Under the pieces are notes generated by a model. The model saw nothing but the letters and a program-made list of their open reading frames with translations. It had not been told where the DNA came from and ran no database searches. Source: Sva-07 sp963698435 (GTDB taxonomy: Bacteria > Actinomycetota > Acidimicrobiia > Acidimicrobiales > Ilumatobacteraceae). From it: 64,000 bases of DNA. Every line of letters starts with the position of its first letter. The first letter of the stretch is position 1. Positions 36,285 to 45,545 of the stretch are shown one piece after another. The position numbers and the translations under genes are program-made. Location: the NCBI GenBank assembly GCA_963698435.1, contig CAVOQV010000011.1, forward strand, positions 243,019 through 307,018, in the 5' to 3' direction.

Positions 36285-38891
36285 ATGTCTACGTGGGGCC
36301 CCTCCAAGAAACGAAAGACGTCGGGCGCGAGTTCGTCGCGCTCGAAGAGCGGTTCCGGTTCGACGTCGGGATCCACAGGCGCCACGAAGGGCACCACGCA
36401 GAAGGGAACTCCGGCCAAGGCCAGCACGAAGCGTTCGAAGGCCGGAAGCGTCGACGATCTCACGCCGCCCGAGGGTTCGGGCTCGCGACGCGACCAGGCG
36501 ACCGCCGAGCTTCGCCAGGCTGTCGGTGGGCGCGAGCACGAATTCGTGGGGCTCGGCCTGATCGGCCTGGCCGTCCTGCTCGGGCTTGCGGTCTACGTGA
36601 ACCTCGCAGGTCCGCTGGGTCGAGGGACCGAGACGCTTGCCGGCTGGTTGTTCGGCCTGGGGCGCTATGCCGTTCCCGTCGTACTCGTCGCGGTCGGCGT
36701 GTCGTTCCTGCGAAAGGGGCGCTCCGCCGGTCCATTCCAGCTCGTGATCGGCTGGGCGATGATGTCGCTCGCCGTTCTCGGCCTCCTGCAGGTCGCGCGA
36801 GGAGCCGAACGGTTCAGCGACGCCGCCGATGGCATCGACGAAGCTGGCGGTTGGGTCGGTGCGCTCGTCGGTGTCCCGCTCGAAGCGTTGCTGGGGACGG
36901 CCGGCGCCGCCGTGGTGCTCGTGACCGCATTCGCCGGCGGCGCGCTGCTGGTCACCCGCACCTCGATCAAGACGTTCGCCCAGCACACCGGCGGCTTTCT
37001 CGCCGCCGTCGGCGCTCCGCTCGGTCGCGCCGCCAAGTCCGGCATCAGCAACATCTCGACCTTGACCAGCGATCGCGAGGCCGATGCGGCTGCCCGATCC
37101 GCGACCGGAGACCTCGGTGTGACCGGTGAGGCGTCGTCATTGTCGCCGGGGCTGTACGACTTCGCCGCCGAAGGCGACGATCTCGGCGGGGGCGAACTAC
37201 CGGCTCCGAAGCAGCGCCGCACGAGGAAGCCGAAGATCGACACGGGGAGCAAGCCGTCCGGCGCAGCCGTCGGCGACGGCGCAAAGGTGGGCGAGTGGGT
37301 GCTTCCCCCGATGAGCTTCCTCGACCGCCCGGGCGAGCAGACCATCGACCGCAAGGCCGTCGAGGCCAGGGGTCAGATGCTGCACGAGTCGCTGGCGTCG
37401 CACGGCGTCGAGACCACGCTGCTCGGGATGACCGTCGGTCCGACGGTCACCCGATACGAACTCGAACTCGGTCCGGGGGTGAAGGTGGCCCGGGTCACCA
37501 GCCTGCAGAAGGACATCGCCTACGCGATGGCTGCTGTCGACGTGCGCATCCTCGCCCCCATTCCGGGCAGGTCCGCGATCGGCGTCGAGGTGCCCAACCA
37601 CCAGCGCCAGCTCGTCGCGCTCGGCGACCTGCTCACCTCGTCCGAGGCGGCGAAAGCCGACAATCCGCTCGATGTCGCGATCGGCAAGGACATCGCCGGC
37701 AAGGCCGTGTTCCTGGACCTCGCCGCCACGCCGCACATGCTGATCGCCGGTGCCACCGGCGCCGGCAAGTCGAGCGGTATCAACTGCATCATCACCTCGC
37801 TCCTCATGCGTACCACCCCGGACAACGTGCGCCTGATCCTGATCGACCCCAAGCAGGTCGAGATGGGCCAGTACGCCCGCCTGCCGCACCTGCTCACGCA
37901 GCCGGTGACCAATCCGAAGAAGGCGGCCAACGCCCTCGGTTGGGCGGTCAAGGAGATGGAGCGCCGCTACGACGTGCTCTCCGAACTCGGCTACCGCGAC
38001 ATCACCGGCTACAACAAGGCGTTCGCCAAGGGCCAGATCCAGCCACCGCTCGGCACGGAGATCGAGTACGAGCACATGCCCTACATCGTGGTGGTCGTCG
38101 ACGAGCTCAACGATCTGATGATGGTGGCGGCTCGCGACGTCGAAGAATCGATCACCCGCATCGCCCAGAAGGCTCGTGCGGTCGGCATCCACCTGATCGT
38201 TGCGACGCAGCGACCGTCGGTCAACGTGATCACCGGCGTGATCAAGGCCAACATCCCGGCCCGCATGGCCTTTGCGGTGTCGAGCCTCACCGACAGCCGG
38301 GTGATCCTCGACCAGCCAGGTGCTGAGAAGCTCGTCGGCAAGGGCGACATGCTGCTGCTGCCGGGCAACTCGTCGGTCGCCAACCGCATCCAGGGGTCGT
38401 TCGTCGGTGAGGACGAGGTCCGACAGGTGGTCGCTCACTGGCGAGCGCAATCGCCCGAGCCGATCTACTCCAACGACGTCGAGTCCGGGGGCGAGGGCAG
38501 TGACGGCTCTGCCACCCCTGCGTCATCAGGACAGCCATCGCTCGTTCCACCGCGTCCCGACGCCTCGGGTGGTAGCAGTGCCCCCACCTCCGGCTCGATG
38601 GCGGGCTTCGACGACCTCGATGTCACGTCCGATGCCAATGCGTTCTCGGCTGACGACGAGGACGAAGACACCGCGATGATGCGCCAGGCGATGGAGTTGG
38701 TGGTGCGCAGCCAGCTCGGTTCGACGTCGATGCTGCAACGCAAGCTGAAGGTCGGCTTCGCCCGTGCCGGTCGGATCATGGACCTGCTCGAACAGCGTGG
38801 TGTCGTCGGCCCGAGCGAGGGATCCAAGGCGAGGGCCGTACTGATGACGGTCGAGGAATTCGAGTTGCTCCAACAGAACGGCCAGGTCTGA
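36285..38891 (+). CDS. ftsK: DNA translocase FtsK/SpoIIIE
   Basis: Septum-located ATP-driven DNA pump for chromosome segregation. The 868 residues comprise a Ser/Lys/Gly-rich N-terminus, four membrane segments between about residues 85 and 230, a linker, the alpha/beta motor with Walker A GATGAGKS at 489-496 and IVVVVDELNDLMMVAARDVE, and a C-terminal gamma winged helix (RQAMELVVRSQLGSTSMLQR, FARAGRIMDLLEQRGVVGPS) that would read KOPS-like sites. ATG at 36285. The frame is intact. It is 65 bases after the cyclase gene but probably separately controlled. Confidence 0.96.
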   Translation: MSTWGPSKKRKTSGASSSRSKSGSGSTSGSTGATKGTTQKGTPAKASTKRSKAGSVDDLTPPEGSGSRRDQATAELRQAVGGREHEFVGLGLIGLAVLLGLAVYVNLAGPLGRGTETLAGWLFGLGRYAVPVVLVAVGVSFLRKGRSAGPFQLVIGWAMMSLAVLGLLQVARGAERFSDAADGIDEAGGWVGALVGVPLEALLGTAGAAVVLVTAFAGGALLVTRTSIKTFAQHTGGFLAAVGAPLGRAAKSGISNISTLTSDREADAAARSATGDLGVTGEASSLSPGLYDFAAEGDDLGGGELPAPKQRRTRKPKIDTGSKPSGAAVGDGAKVGEWVLPPMSFLDRPGEQTIDRKAVEARGQMLHESLASHGVETTLLGMTVGPTVTRYELELGPGVKVARVTSLQKDIAYAMAAVDVRILAPIPGRSAIGVEVPNHQRQLVALGDLLTSSEAAKADNPLDVAIGKDIAGKAVFLDLAATPHMLIAGATGAGKSSGINCIITSLLMRTTPDNVRLILIDPKQVEMGQYARLPHLLTQPVTNPKKAANALGWAVKEMERRYDVLSELGYRDITGYNKAFAKGQIQPPLGTEIEYEHMPYIVVVVDELNDLMMVAARDVEESITRIAQKARAVGIHLIVATQRPSVNVITGVIKANIPARMAFAVSSLTDSRVILDQPGAEKLVGKGDMLLLPGNSSVANRIQGSFVGEDEVRQVVAHWRAQSPEPIYSNDVESGGEGSDGSATPASSGQPSLVPPRPDASGGSSAPTSGSMAGFDDLDVTSDANAFSADDEDEDTAMMRQAMELVVRSQLGSTSMLQRKLKVGFARAGRIMDLLEQRGVVGPSEGSKARAVLMTVEEFELLQQNGQV

Positions 38892-38922
38892 CGCACGACG
38901 TCGGCGGTGGCATTATGTCTCG

Positions 38923-39873
38923 ATGCCTGCGCCCGTTGTTCGTGAGTTCACGCCCGAGTTGACCGAGATCGCCCACGGCCTGCGGTTCCCCGAGGGTCCG
39001 ATCGCGATGCCCGACGGTTCGGTCGTCGTTGTGGAGATGTTCGGCCCCCGGCTCACCCGGGTTCGTCCCGATGGTTCGACCGAGACGATCGCCGAGATCC
39101 CGGGCGGCCCGAACGGCGCAGCGGTCGGCCCCGACGGAGCGATCTACGTGTGCAACAACGGCGGCGTGTTCACCCCGGTCGACTTGGGCGGCATGGTGTT
39201 CCCGGGCCCGTTCGATCCCGACCGCTACCTCGGTGGGCGTATCCAGCGCATCGACGTCCACGACGGTGCGATCACCGATCTCTACACCGAGTGCGATGGC
39301 CATCCGCTGCGCGCTCCGAACGACATCGTGATGGACGGCCACGGCGGCTTCTGGTTCACCGACCATGGCATCCGCGACACGGCGAACCGCCGCGCCGACC
39401 TCTCCGGCATCTACTACGGCCACGTGGACGGAAGCGGTATCGCCGAAGTCGTGTACCCGACGGACTCGCCGAACGGGATCGGCCTGTCGCCCGACACCGA
39501 CACGCTGTACTGGTCCGAAACCCACAACGGGCGGGTCCATCGTCGCACGATCACCGAGCCCGGCGACGTCCTCGCTCCCGCACCGCTCGATCTGTCCGCC
39601 GTGCTCTACGGGTTCCCCGGCTACCAGTTGCTCGATTCACTCGCCGTCGATGGAGAGGGTTGGATCTGCGTCGCCACCCTGATCAACGGGGGAATCACTG
39701 CGATCTCACCGGACGGCAGCGAGATCGAGTTCTACGAGACCGGCGACCCGATCACGACCAACATCTGCTTCGGCGGTGACGACCTGCGAACGGCCTACGT
39801 CACGTGCTCGAGCAGCGGCCGGCTCGTGTCGTTCCCGTGGCCTCGCCCCGGGTTGCGTCTCGCGCATCAGTGA
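38923..39873 (+). CDS. SMP-30/gluconolactonase/LRE-family protein
   Basis: 316 residues, six-bladed propeller type. Blocks GLRFPEGPIAMPDGSVVVVE, RAPNDIVMDGHGGFWFTDHG, DSPNGIGLSPDTDTLYWSET and LLDSLAVDGEGWICVATLIN contain the Glu, Asn, Asn and Asp positions that bind metal in this family. Likely a lactonase or sugar-acid lactone hydrolase; the substrate is unknown. The GRIQRID stretch is a usual strand. ATG at 38923. Confidence 0.87.
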   Translation: MPAPVVREFTPELTEIAHGLRFPEGPIAMPDGSVVVVEMFGPRLTRVRPDGSTETIAEIPGGPNGAAVGPDGAIYVCNNGGVFTPVDLGGMVFPGPFDPDRYLGGRIQRIDVHDGAITDLYTECDGHPLRAPNDIVMDGHGGFWFTDHGIRDTANRRADLSGIYYGHVDGSGIAEVVYPTDSPNGIGLSPDTDTLYWSETHNGRVHRRTITEPGDVLAPAPLDLSAVLYGFPGYQLLDSLAVDGEGWICVATLINGGITAISPDGSEIEFYETGDPITTNICFGGDDLRTAYVTCSSSGRLVSFPWPRPGLRLAHQ

Positions 39874-39943
39874 TGCCGACACGCCCCGCGCCAGCGCCGG
39901 TCATCGGCCTCCGTGGCAGGTGCCTCGGGTAGCGTGGTCGGCC

Positions 39944-41272
39944 GTGTCCCAGCGGTTCTACATCGAGACGCTCGGCTGCCCGAAGAACGACGTCGATTCA
40001 GACAAGCTGGTCGGCGCGCTGCTCGCGGACGGCATGCAAGCGACCGACGACGCCGCGCTCGCCGACCTCGTCGTGGTGAACACCTGCGCGTTCATCGACG
40101 AGGCTCGTCGCGAGTCGATCGACACGATCCTCGCACTCGACGACCAGCGCCGCGACGGCTCGCGGCTGGTCGTCACCGGCTGCATGGCCGAGCGCTACGG
40201 CGACGAACTGGCAGCGGAGCTCCCCGAGGTCGACCAGGTCGCCGGATTCGGTCAGGCGTTCAACGTGACGCCCGAGACACGCGACGGCACCGAGGTCCCG
40301 AACGGACCCCAGCGCAAGCTGATCCCGGTGTCGTCCACGCCCTTGCCCGAGTTCGACCTGCTCAATCTCCCACGTCCGAAGTCGGCGGTGCCGTGGGCGT
40401 ACGTGAAGATCGCCGAGGGGTGCGACCGCTCCTGTGGGTTCTGCGCGATCCCGAGCTTCCGGGGACCGCAGCGCAGCCGCGACGTGGCGTCGATCCTCAC
40501 CGAGGTCGAGCAGCTCGAGGCGCGCGAGATCGTGCTCGTCGCGCAGGACCTCGCCTCGTACGGCAAGGACCGACCCGACGAACTCGGCGCCGGATCGATC
40601 GTGCCACTCGTGAACGCCGTGGCGAGCGCCGTCGACCGCGTGCGGTTGCTGTATCTGTACCCGAGCGATCTCACCGATGGGCTGATCGACGCGATCTGCG
40701 CTTCGGGGGTGCCGTACTTCGACCTCTCCCTGCAGCACGTCAGCAAGCCGCTGCTGCGCCGGATGCGTCGCTGGGGCGACGGCCAACGGTTCCTCGACCG
40801 CATCGCCGACATCCGCGAGCGCGAACCCGAGGCAGCCTTTCGGAGCAACTTCATCGTCGGCTATCCCGGTGAGACCGAGGCCGACCACGACCAGCTGCTC
40901 CACTTCGTCGAAGCGGCCCAGCTCGACTGGTGTGGATTCTTCTCCTACAGCCGCGAGGACGGCACGTACGCCGCCGATCTCGACGGCGCCGTCGACCCAG
41001 GTCTGATGGGCGAACGCCTCGCCGAGCTACGCGAACTGCAAGATGACATCACCGCCACCCGACGCGATGCACTGATCGGACAGACCCTCCGCGTGCTCGT
41101 CGACACGCCCGGCGTGGGCAGAAGCCATCGAGAGGCGCCTGAGATCGACGGGGTCATCCACCTCGACGAAGGCCTCGCCGCCGGAAACATCGTCGACGTC
41201 GACATCGTCGATGCGCTCGGTCCCGACCTCGTGGCGTCAGGTGTGAGCGTCGACGCGCTGGAGACGATCTGA
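39944..41272 (+). CDS. rimO: Ribosomal protein S12 methylthiotransferase RimO
   Basis: Radical SAM enzyme that methylthiolates Asp of ribosomal protein S12. The N-terminal MTTase domain binds one cluster through Cys12 (TLGCPKND), Cys48 (NTCAF) and Cys80 (TGCMAE). The radical SAM cluster site is CDRSCGFC at Cys160, Cys164 and Cys167, preceded by YVKIAEG. A C-terminal TRAM domain ends the 442 residues. GTG at 39944 gives the family N-terminus (QRFYIETLGCPKNDVDSDKL). Its stop overlaps the pgsA ATG. Confidence 0.95.
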   Translation: MSQRFYIETLGCPKNDVDSDKLVGALLADGMQATDDAALADLVVVNTCAFIDEARRESIDTILALDDQRRDGSRLVVTGCMAERYGDELAAELPEVDQVAGFGQAFNVTPETRDGTEVPNGPQRKLIPVSSTPLPEFDLLNLPRPKSAVPWAYVKIAEGCDRSCGFCAIPSFRGPQRSRDVASILTEVEQLEAREIVLVAQDLASYGKDRPDELGAGSIVPLVNAVASAVDRVRLLYLYPSDLTDGLIDAICASGVPYFDLSLQHVSKPLLRRMRRWGDGQRFLDRIADIREREPEAAFRSNFIVGYPGETEADHDQLLHFVEAAQLDWCGFFSYSREDGTYAADLDGAVDPGLMGERLAELRELQDDITATRRDALIGQTLRVLVDTPGVGRSHREAPEIDGVIHLDEGLAAGNIVDVDIVDALGPDLVASGVSVDALETI

Positions 41273-41865
41273 TGGTCGAGCCCGACAAGCTCGCCACCTG
41301 GGCGAACGCGATCACTGTCGGGAGGCTGTTGCTGTCGCCGCTGATGTTCTGGGTGATCCCGAACGACGAGCTGGGATCGTGGATCGCCTTCACGATGTGG
41401 ATCGTGTTCAGCTCCACCGACTTCCTCGACGGTTACCTCGCGAGGCGCCAGGGGACCACGTCGGCCGGCGCATTCCTCGATCCGCTCGCCGACAAGGTCC
41501 TGATCCTCGGGGCGATGTTCACGCTGGTCAGTACCGGGGTGTTCTGGGTGGTCCCGGTGGTGATCATCACGGCCCGAGAGGTGGTCATCAGCGTGTACCG
41601 GGTGCTGGTGGGCGGCAAGGGCGTCAGCGTGCCGGCGATCAGGCTGGCAAAGTACAAGACCGTCTGTCAGCAGGCGGCGGTGGCGTTCGCGCTCCTGCCG
41701 CTCACGGCCGTGGACGCCACGTGGTTGTGGAACGGATTCCTGTGGCTCGCCGTGGTGCTCGCACTCGTGAGCGGTGCCCAGTACCTGCTGCGAGCGCGCC
41801 AACTCGAAGCTGTCGCCCCCGAAGCGTCGATCGATCCGGTTGGCCGGGCAGCCACGGCCGAATGA
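41272..41865 (+). CDS. pgsA: CDP-diacylglycerol--glycerol-3-phosphate 3-phosphatidyltransferase
   Basis: Makes phosphatidylglycerophosphate in the membrane. The CDP-alcohol phosphotransferase motif reads DGYLARRQGTTSAGAFLD with PLAD after it (residues 53-74). The spacing between AR and G is one residue shorter than the x8 I expect for the classic pattern. Four or five hydrophobic segments are visible in 197 residues. Gene order rimO-pgsA-cinA with overlapping stops and starts (TGATG, ATGA) is the standard one and supports the name over other CDP-alcohol transferases. Confidence 0.9.
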   Translation: MVEPDKLATWANAITVGRLLLSPLMFWVIPNDELGSWIAFTMWIVFSSTDFLDGYLARRQGTTSAGAFLDPLADKVLILGAMFTLVSTGVFWVVPVVIITAREVVISVYRVLVGGKGVSVPAIRLAKYKTVCQQAAVAFALLPLTAVDATWLWNGFLWLAVVLALVSGAQYLLRARQLEAVAPEASIDPVGRAATAE

Positions 41866-43115
41866 CGCTGCGCTGCGACGTCCTCGCCGTTGGCACCGAA
41901 CTGCTCCTCGGCCAGATCATCGACTCGAACTCGGCATGGATCGGCGGTGAGCTCGCGGCCAATGGCATCGACTCGCTCGTGCAGGTCAAGGTGGGCGACA
42001 ACGTCGGACGTATCGAGGCGCAGCTTCGGCGCCTGCTCGAGTCGGCTGATGCGGTGATCATGTGCGGTGGCCTCGGCCCGACCCACGACGATCTGACCCG
42101 TGATGCGATCGCCGCCGTGATGGGTGTCGAGCTCGTCACCGACGATGCCGTGGTCGACGTGATCCGATCGATGTTCGAGTCGCGAGGCCGCCGCATGTCG
42201 GAGAACAACCTGCGGCAGGCCCAGGTGCCGGTGGGTGCCACGATCATCCCGCAGACCCGCGGCACCGCTCCCGGGTTGATTTGTCCCGTCTCCGTGAACG
42301 GCGTTGGCAAGGTCGTGTATGCGGTGCCCGGTGTGCCGCACGAGATGTACGACATGGTGCATCGGGCGATCCTGCCCGACCTGCGCCGGCGCAGCGGCGA
42401 CGACTCGGTGATTGCCAGCCGGGTACTGCGGACGTGGGGTGAGAGCGAGAGTGGGCTCAACGAGCGCCTCGACCACGTCATCGAGCAGCTGGAGGGCCCC
42501 GACACGCCGACGCTGGCATTCCTGGCAAGCGGCTGGGAGGGACTGAAAGTACGTCTGACGCACAAGGCGCCGACGATCGAGGACTGCACCGGTCAACTCG
42601 ATCGTTGGGAACAGATCGTGCGTGACGAGCTCGGCGACCTCGTGTTCGGGACCGACGGCGACACGATGGAGTCGGTGGTGCTCGATCTCTGCCGGCAGCG
42701 GGGTCTGACGCTGGCGACTGCCGAGTCGGTCACCGGTGGGCTCGTCGGCGCCCGGCTGACAGCGATCCCGGGCGCGAGCGACGTGTTCCGTGGCGCAATC
42801 GTCAGTTACGCCACGGAGGTGAAGCAGAGGTTGCTCGGCGTGGGGGAGGGGCCCGTCGTCAGCGAGGCCGCTGCTCGCCAGATGGCCCACGGTGTGCGGG
42901 ACCGCCTCGGTGCCGACATCGGCCTGTCGCTCACCGGCGTCGCCGGCCCCGACGAGCAGGACGGCCAGCCCGTTGGGACGCTGTATGTCGGCATGGTCGG
43001 GCCCGGCTTCGACGAGGTCCGCCACGCCCGTCTCCCCGGCCAGCGCGAGCAGATGCGCCAGTTCTCGGTCATCACGTCGCTCGGCTTCCTGCGCTCACAC
43101 CTCGCCGCCGGGTAG
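41862..43115 (+). CDS. cinA: CinA-family competence/damage-inducible protein
   Basis: 417 residues with two domains. The N-terminal MoaB/MogA-like domain has DVLAVGTELLLGQIIDSNSA and CGGLGPTHDDLTRDAIAAVM. The C-terminal nicotinamide-nucleotide amidase domain has TLATAESVTGGLVGARLTAI, GAIVSYATEVKQRLLGV and LTGVAGPDEQDGQPVGTLYV. Likely NMN deamidation/pyridine-nucleotide recycling, sometimes with ADP-ribose pyrophosphatase activity. ATG at 41862 overlaps the pgsA stop. recA, often the next gene, is not here; a tRNA gene follows. Confidence 0.94.
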   Translation: MTLRCDVLAVGTELLLGQIIDSNSAWIGGELAANGIDSLVQVKVGDNVGRIEAQLRRLLESADAVIMCGGLGPTHDDLTRDAIAAVMGVELVTDDAVVDVIRSMFESRGRRMSENNLRQAQVPVGATIIPQTRGTAPGLICPVSVNGVGKVVYAVPGVPHEMYDMVHRAILPDLRRRSGDDSVIASRVLRTWGESESGLNERLDHVIEQLEGPDTPTLAFLASGWEGLKVRLTHKAPTIEDCTGQLDRWEQIVRDELGDLVFGTDGDTMESVVLDLCRQRGLTLATAESVTGGLVGARLTAIPGASDVFRGAIVSYATEVKQRLLGVGEGPVVSEAAARQMAHGVRDRLGADIGLSLTGVAGPDEQDGQPVGTLYVGMVGPGFDEVRHARLPGQREQMRQFSVITSLGFLRSHLAAG

Positions 43116-43128
43116 CGTTTCGGCGAAA

Positions 43129-43202
43129 GCCCTCGTAGCTCAGTTGGATAGAGCAACGGCCTTCTAATCCGTAGCGCGCACGTTCGAATCGTGCCGAGGG
43201 CG
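43129..43202 (+). tRNA. tRNA-Arg (anticodon TCT)
   Basis: A full cloverleaf is visible: acceptor GCCCTCG pairing with CGAGGGC, D arm GCTC/GAGC, anticodon loop CTTCTAA, T arm GCACG-TTCGAAT-CGTGC, and discriminator G at 43202. The CCA end is not encoded. The anticodon TCT reads AGA/AGG. The last pair of the anticodon stem (31-39) is C opposite T. The gene lies 13 bases after cinA. Confidence 0.95.
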
Positions 43203-43273
43203 CTGTAGCCTGGAACACCGCTGCGCCGACCCGAGTCGTCCGCGGCCCCACCCCCGACCAGGCGAGGTTCTGC

Positions 43274-43798
43274 GTGAAGTTCAAGAAGGGCGAAACCGTC
43301 ATCTATCCCCAGCACGGCGCTTGTGTCGTGCAAGGGACCAAGAAGATGGAGTTCTTCGGCGAGAAGCAGGAGTACCTGATCTTGAAGACCGTCATCAACG
43401 AGATGACGCTCAAGGTGCCGATCTCGAGTACCGACGAAGTCGGCGTGCGGCCTCCGGTGTCGGCCGATGAACTCGAAGACCTCGTGGCAGTGCTCGCGAA
43501 GCCTGACCCGCGCGTGCCGTCCAACTGGAGCCGCCGATTCAAGAACCACCAGGAGAAGCTCAAGAGCGGCGACGTGTATCAGGTCGCCGAAGTCGTCCGG
43601 AACCTGGCCGCACGCAACCGCGACGCCTCGCTGTCCGCGGCGGAGCGCACGATGTACGAGCGCGCCCGCGTCAACCTGATCTCGGAGATCTCGCCTGCGC
43701 TGAAGGTGTCGGCCGAGGACGCCGAGGCCTATCTCGACGACGCCCTGGCGAAAGGCGTCCTCAAGGCCCCGCCCGCCGAGGCCAAGAAGAAGAAGTGA
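43274..43798 (+). CDS. carD: CarD-family transcriptional regulator
   Basis: RNA polymerase-binding protein that stabilises open complexes in actinobacteria. The N-terminal RNAP-interacting domain starts KFKKGETVIYPQHGACVV and includes KVPISSTDEVGVRPP; the C-terminal helical DNA-binding domain follows (NWSRRFKNHQEKLKSGDVYQ, AEVVRNLAARN). 174 residues, with a Lys-rich end. GTG start at 43274. Stand-alone and followed by a strong hairpin. Confidence 0.94.
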   Translation: MKFKKGETVIYPQHGACVVQGTKKMEFFGEKQEYLILKTVINEMTLKVPISSTDEVGVRPPVSADELEDLVAVLAKPDPRVPSNWSRRFKNHQEKLKSGDVYQVAEVVRNLAARNRDASLSAAERTMYERARVNLISEISPALKVSAEDAEAYLDDALAKGVLKAPPAEAKKKK

Positions 43799-43803
43799 TC
43801 CTC

Positions 43804-43828
43804 ACATCCGGCGTCAGACCCCGGATGT
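43804..43828. terminator. Bidirectional hairpin between carD and a convergent gene
   Basis: ACATCCGG-C-GTC, A, GAC-C-CCGGATGT is a nearly perfect palindrome with an 11-bp stem. It overlaps the stop codon of the minus-strand neighbour (43814-43816). It shares TCCGG, GTCAGACC and CGGA with the hairpin after pnp at 17137. Confidence 0.7.
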
Positions 43829-44563
43829 CGCACTCGGCGGGGTGAAGCGGACGGTCACCGGGAGGTGATCGGAGATCGCTGCCCACTGACTGCTGCCCTC
43901 CGGAGCACTGACCTGCACGTGCTGAGCGCGAGCGGGGAGCAGGACGTGGTCGAGCGCCTGACTCGGAGCCTCGGATGGATTGCTCATCGGGGCAGCGATG
44001 TGTTCGACGCCTGGAAGGAGTTCGATGATCGACGGGTCGTCGGCGTCGTTGAAATCGCCGGCCACGACCGGTGGAGGGTCGTCGCCGATGCTCGCGACCA
44101 ACTCGCTCACGCGTTGCGCTTCGGCGCGTCGCGAATCGGCGTCGTCGTGCGGTGACAGGTGCAGGTTGTAGATCATCAGCATCGACCGGTCGGCACGTCC
44201 CACCAGACCCCACTGCGCGATGCGACGACGCCAGCTCCCCATCGGCTGGCCGTCGGAGACCTCGGTGTGGCCGACCGCGTCGAGGAGGTGCGGGGTCATG
44301 ATCGCCATTCCCTCCGAACGCCACCACATCAGCTTGGTGTAGGGCTCGTGTTTGAGCGACCACGAGTACCGCATCTGGAGGAGTGCCGCCAACGCCGCAG
44401 CTTGTCGCTTGCGGATCTCCTGGATGGCGACGACGTCGGGTGCTTCCGCCCGGATCGCTGTGGCGATTGCCTCGACATCGGGTCGTTTCGAACCATGGAC
44501 GTTCCAGGTGAGCACTGTCCAGGGGTGCGATGTGTTCCTCTGATCGGGAGGTTCCGATGACAT
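43814..44563 (-). CDS. Endonuclease/exonuclease/phosphatase-fold protein
   Basis: 249 residues of the EEP (DNase I/exonuclease III-like) superfamily. Landmarks are WTVLTWNVHGSKRPDVEAI, VVAIQEIRKRQAAAL with the metal Glu, MIYNLHLSPHDDADSRRAEA, VVAGDFNDADDPSIIELLPG with the GDFN motif, and the C-terminal AAISDHLPVTVRF with the catalytic Asp-His. It may cut nucleic acid or hydrolyse a phosphodiester; the substrate is unknown. ATG at 44563 overlaps the region upstream of the divergent dehydrogenase gene. Confidence 0.86.
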   Translation of the reverse strand: MSSEPPDQRNTSHPWTVLTWNVHGSKRPDVEAIATAIRAEAPDVVAIQEIRKRQAAALAALLQMRYSWSLKHEPYTKLMWWRSEGMAIMTPHLLDAVGHTEVSDGQPMGSWRRRIAQWGLVGRADRSMLMIYNLHLSPHDDADSRRAEAQRVSELVASIGDDPPPVVAGDFNDADDPSIIELLPGVEHIAAPMSNPSEAPSQALDHVLLPARAQHVQVSAPEGSSQWAAISDHLPVTVRFTPPSATSGV

Positions 44564-44603
44564 GCGGCGAGTGTCGCACGTCACCGTGCCAGACTCGGCG
44601 ACC

Positions 44604-45470
44604 ATGAGCAATGTTGCATTCCTCGGCCTCGGCGTGATGGGCGCCCCCATGGCACGCCATCTCGCGAAGGCGGGTCACCAGGTGGTGGTCTACAACCGAA
44701 CGGCGTCCAAGGCGTTGGCGTGGGTCGCTCTCAACGGCAATCAGGCGGCTCCGACACCGGCAGAGGCTGCCGCCGGGGCGGAGATCGTGTTGCTCTGTGT
44801 CGGCAACGACGACGACGTCCGCGAAGTCGTGCTCGGCCCGAGCGGCGCGCTCGACGCGATGGCCACAGGCTCGATTCTCGTCGATCACACGACGGCGTCG
44901 GCCGGTGTCGCCCGTGAGCTCGCAGCCGCCTGCGCCGAGCGCGGTGTCGGTTTCGTCGACGCGCCCGTGTCGGGCGGCCAGGCCGGAGCCGAGAAGGGGC
45001 AGCTCACGGTGATGTGCGGATGCGATGACGCCGAGGTGTTCGAGTTCGCCAAGGCGGCAATCGACGCCTACGCCACGTCATGCGTGCAGCTCGGACCTGC
45101 CGGTGCCGGGCAGCTCACCAAGATGGTCAACCAGATCTGCATCGCCGGCCTGCTCCAAGGGCTCGCCGAGGGTGTGAATTTCGCCAGGCTCGCCGGGCTC
45201 GACGTCGACCAGGTCGTCGACGTGATCGGCAAGGGCGCCGCGCAGAGCTGGCAGATGGACAACCGGGCCCGCACCATGGCCGCGGACGAATTCGACTTCG
45301 GATTCGCCGTCGAGTGGATGCGCAAGGACCTCGGCATCGTGCTCGACGAAGCCGACCGCAACGGTGCGCGTCTGCCCGTGACCGCTCTCGTCGACCAGTT
45401 CTACAAGGATGTGGTCGCCCGCGGAGGAGAGCGCTGGGACACCAGCAGCCTGATCCGATTGCTGGGTTGA
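44604..45470 (+). CDS. NAD(P)-dependent beta-hydroxyacid dehydrogenase (HIBADH family)
   Basis: 288 residues. The N-terminal Rossmann motif is NVAFLGLGVMGAPMARHLAK, with YNRTASKA after beta-2. The substrate motif FVDAPVSGGQAGAEKGQLTV and the catalytic-Lys segment GAGQLTKMVNQICIAGLLQG are both present. Family members oxidise 3-hydroxyisobutyrate, tartronate semialdehyde or related acids; the exact substrate is open. ATG at 44604 was chosen over upstream in-frame codons as it gives the family N-terminus. Confidence 0.92.
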   Translation: MSNVAFLGLGVMGAPMARHLAKAGHQVVVYNRTASKALAWVALNGNQAAPTPAEAAAGAEIVLLCVGNDDDVREVVLGPSGALDAMATGSILVDHTTASAGVARELAAACAERGVGFVDAPVSGGQAGAEKGQLTVMCGCDDAEVFEFAKAAIDAYATSCVQLGPAGAGQLTKMVNQICIAGLLQGLAEGVNFARLAGLDVDQVVDVIGKGAAQSWQMDNRARTMAADEFDFGFAVEWMRKDLGIVLDEADRNGARLPVTALVDQFYKDVVARGGERWDTSSLIRLLG

Positions 45471-45545
45471 GGGGCTGGTCACGGTCACCCCCTGGCGGGG
45501 CTTTCACGAACGCACTAACCTCGCACCACCCGACGAGGAGCGTCC

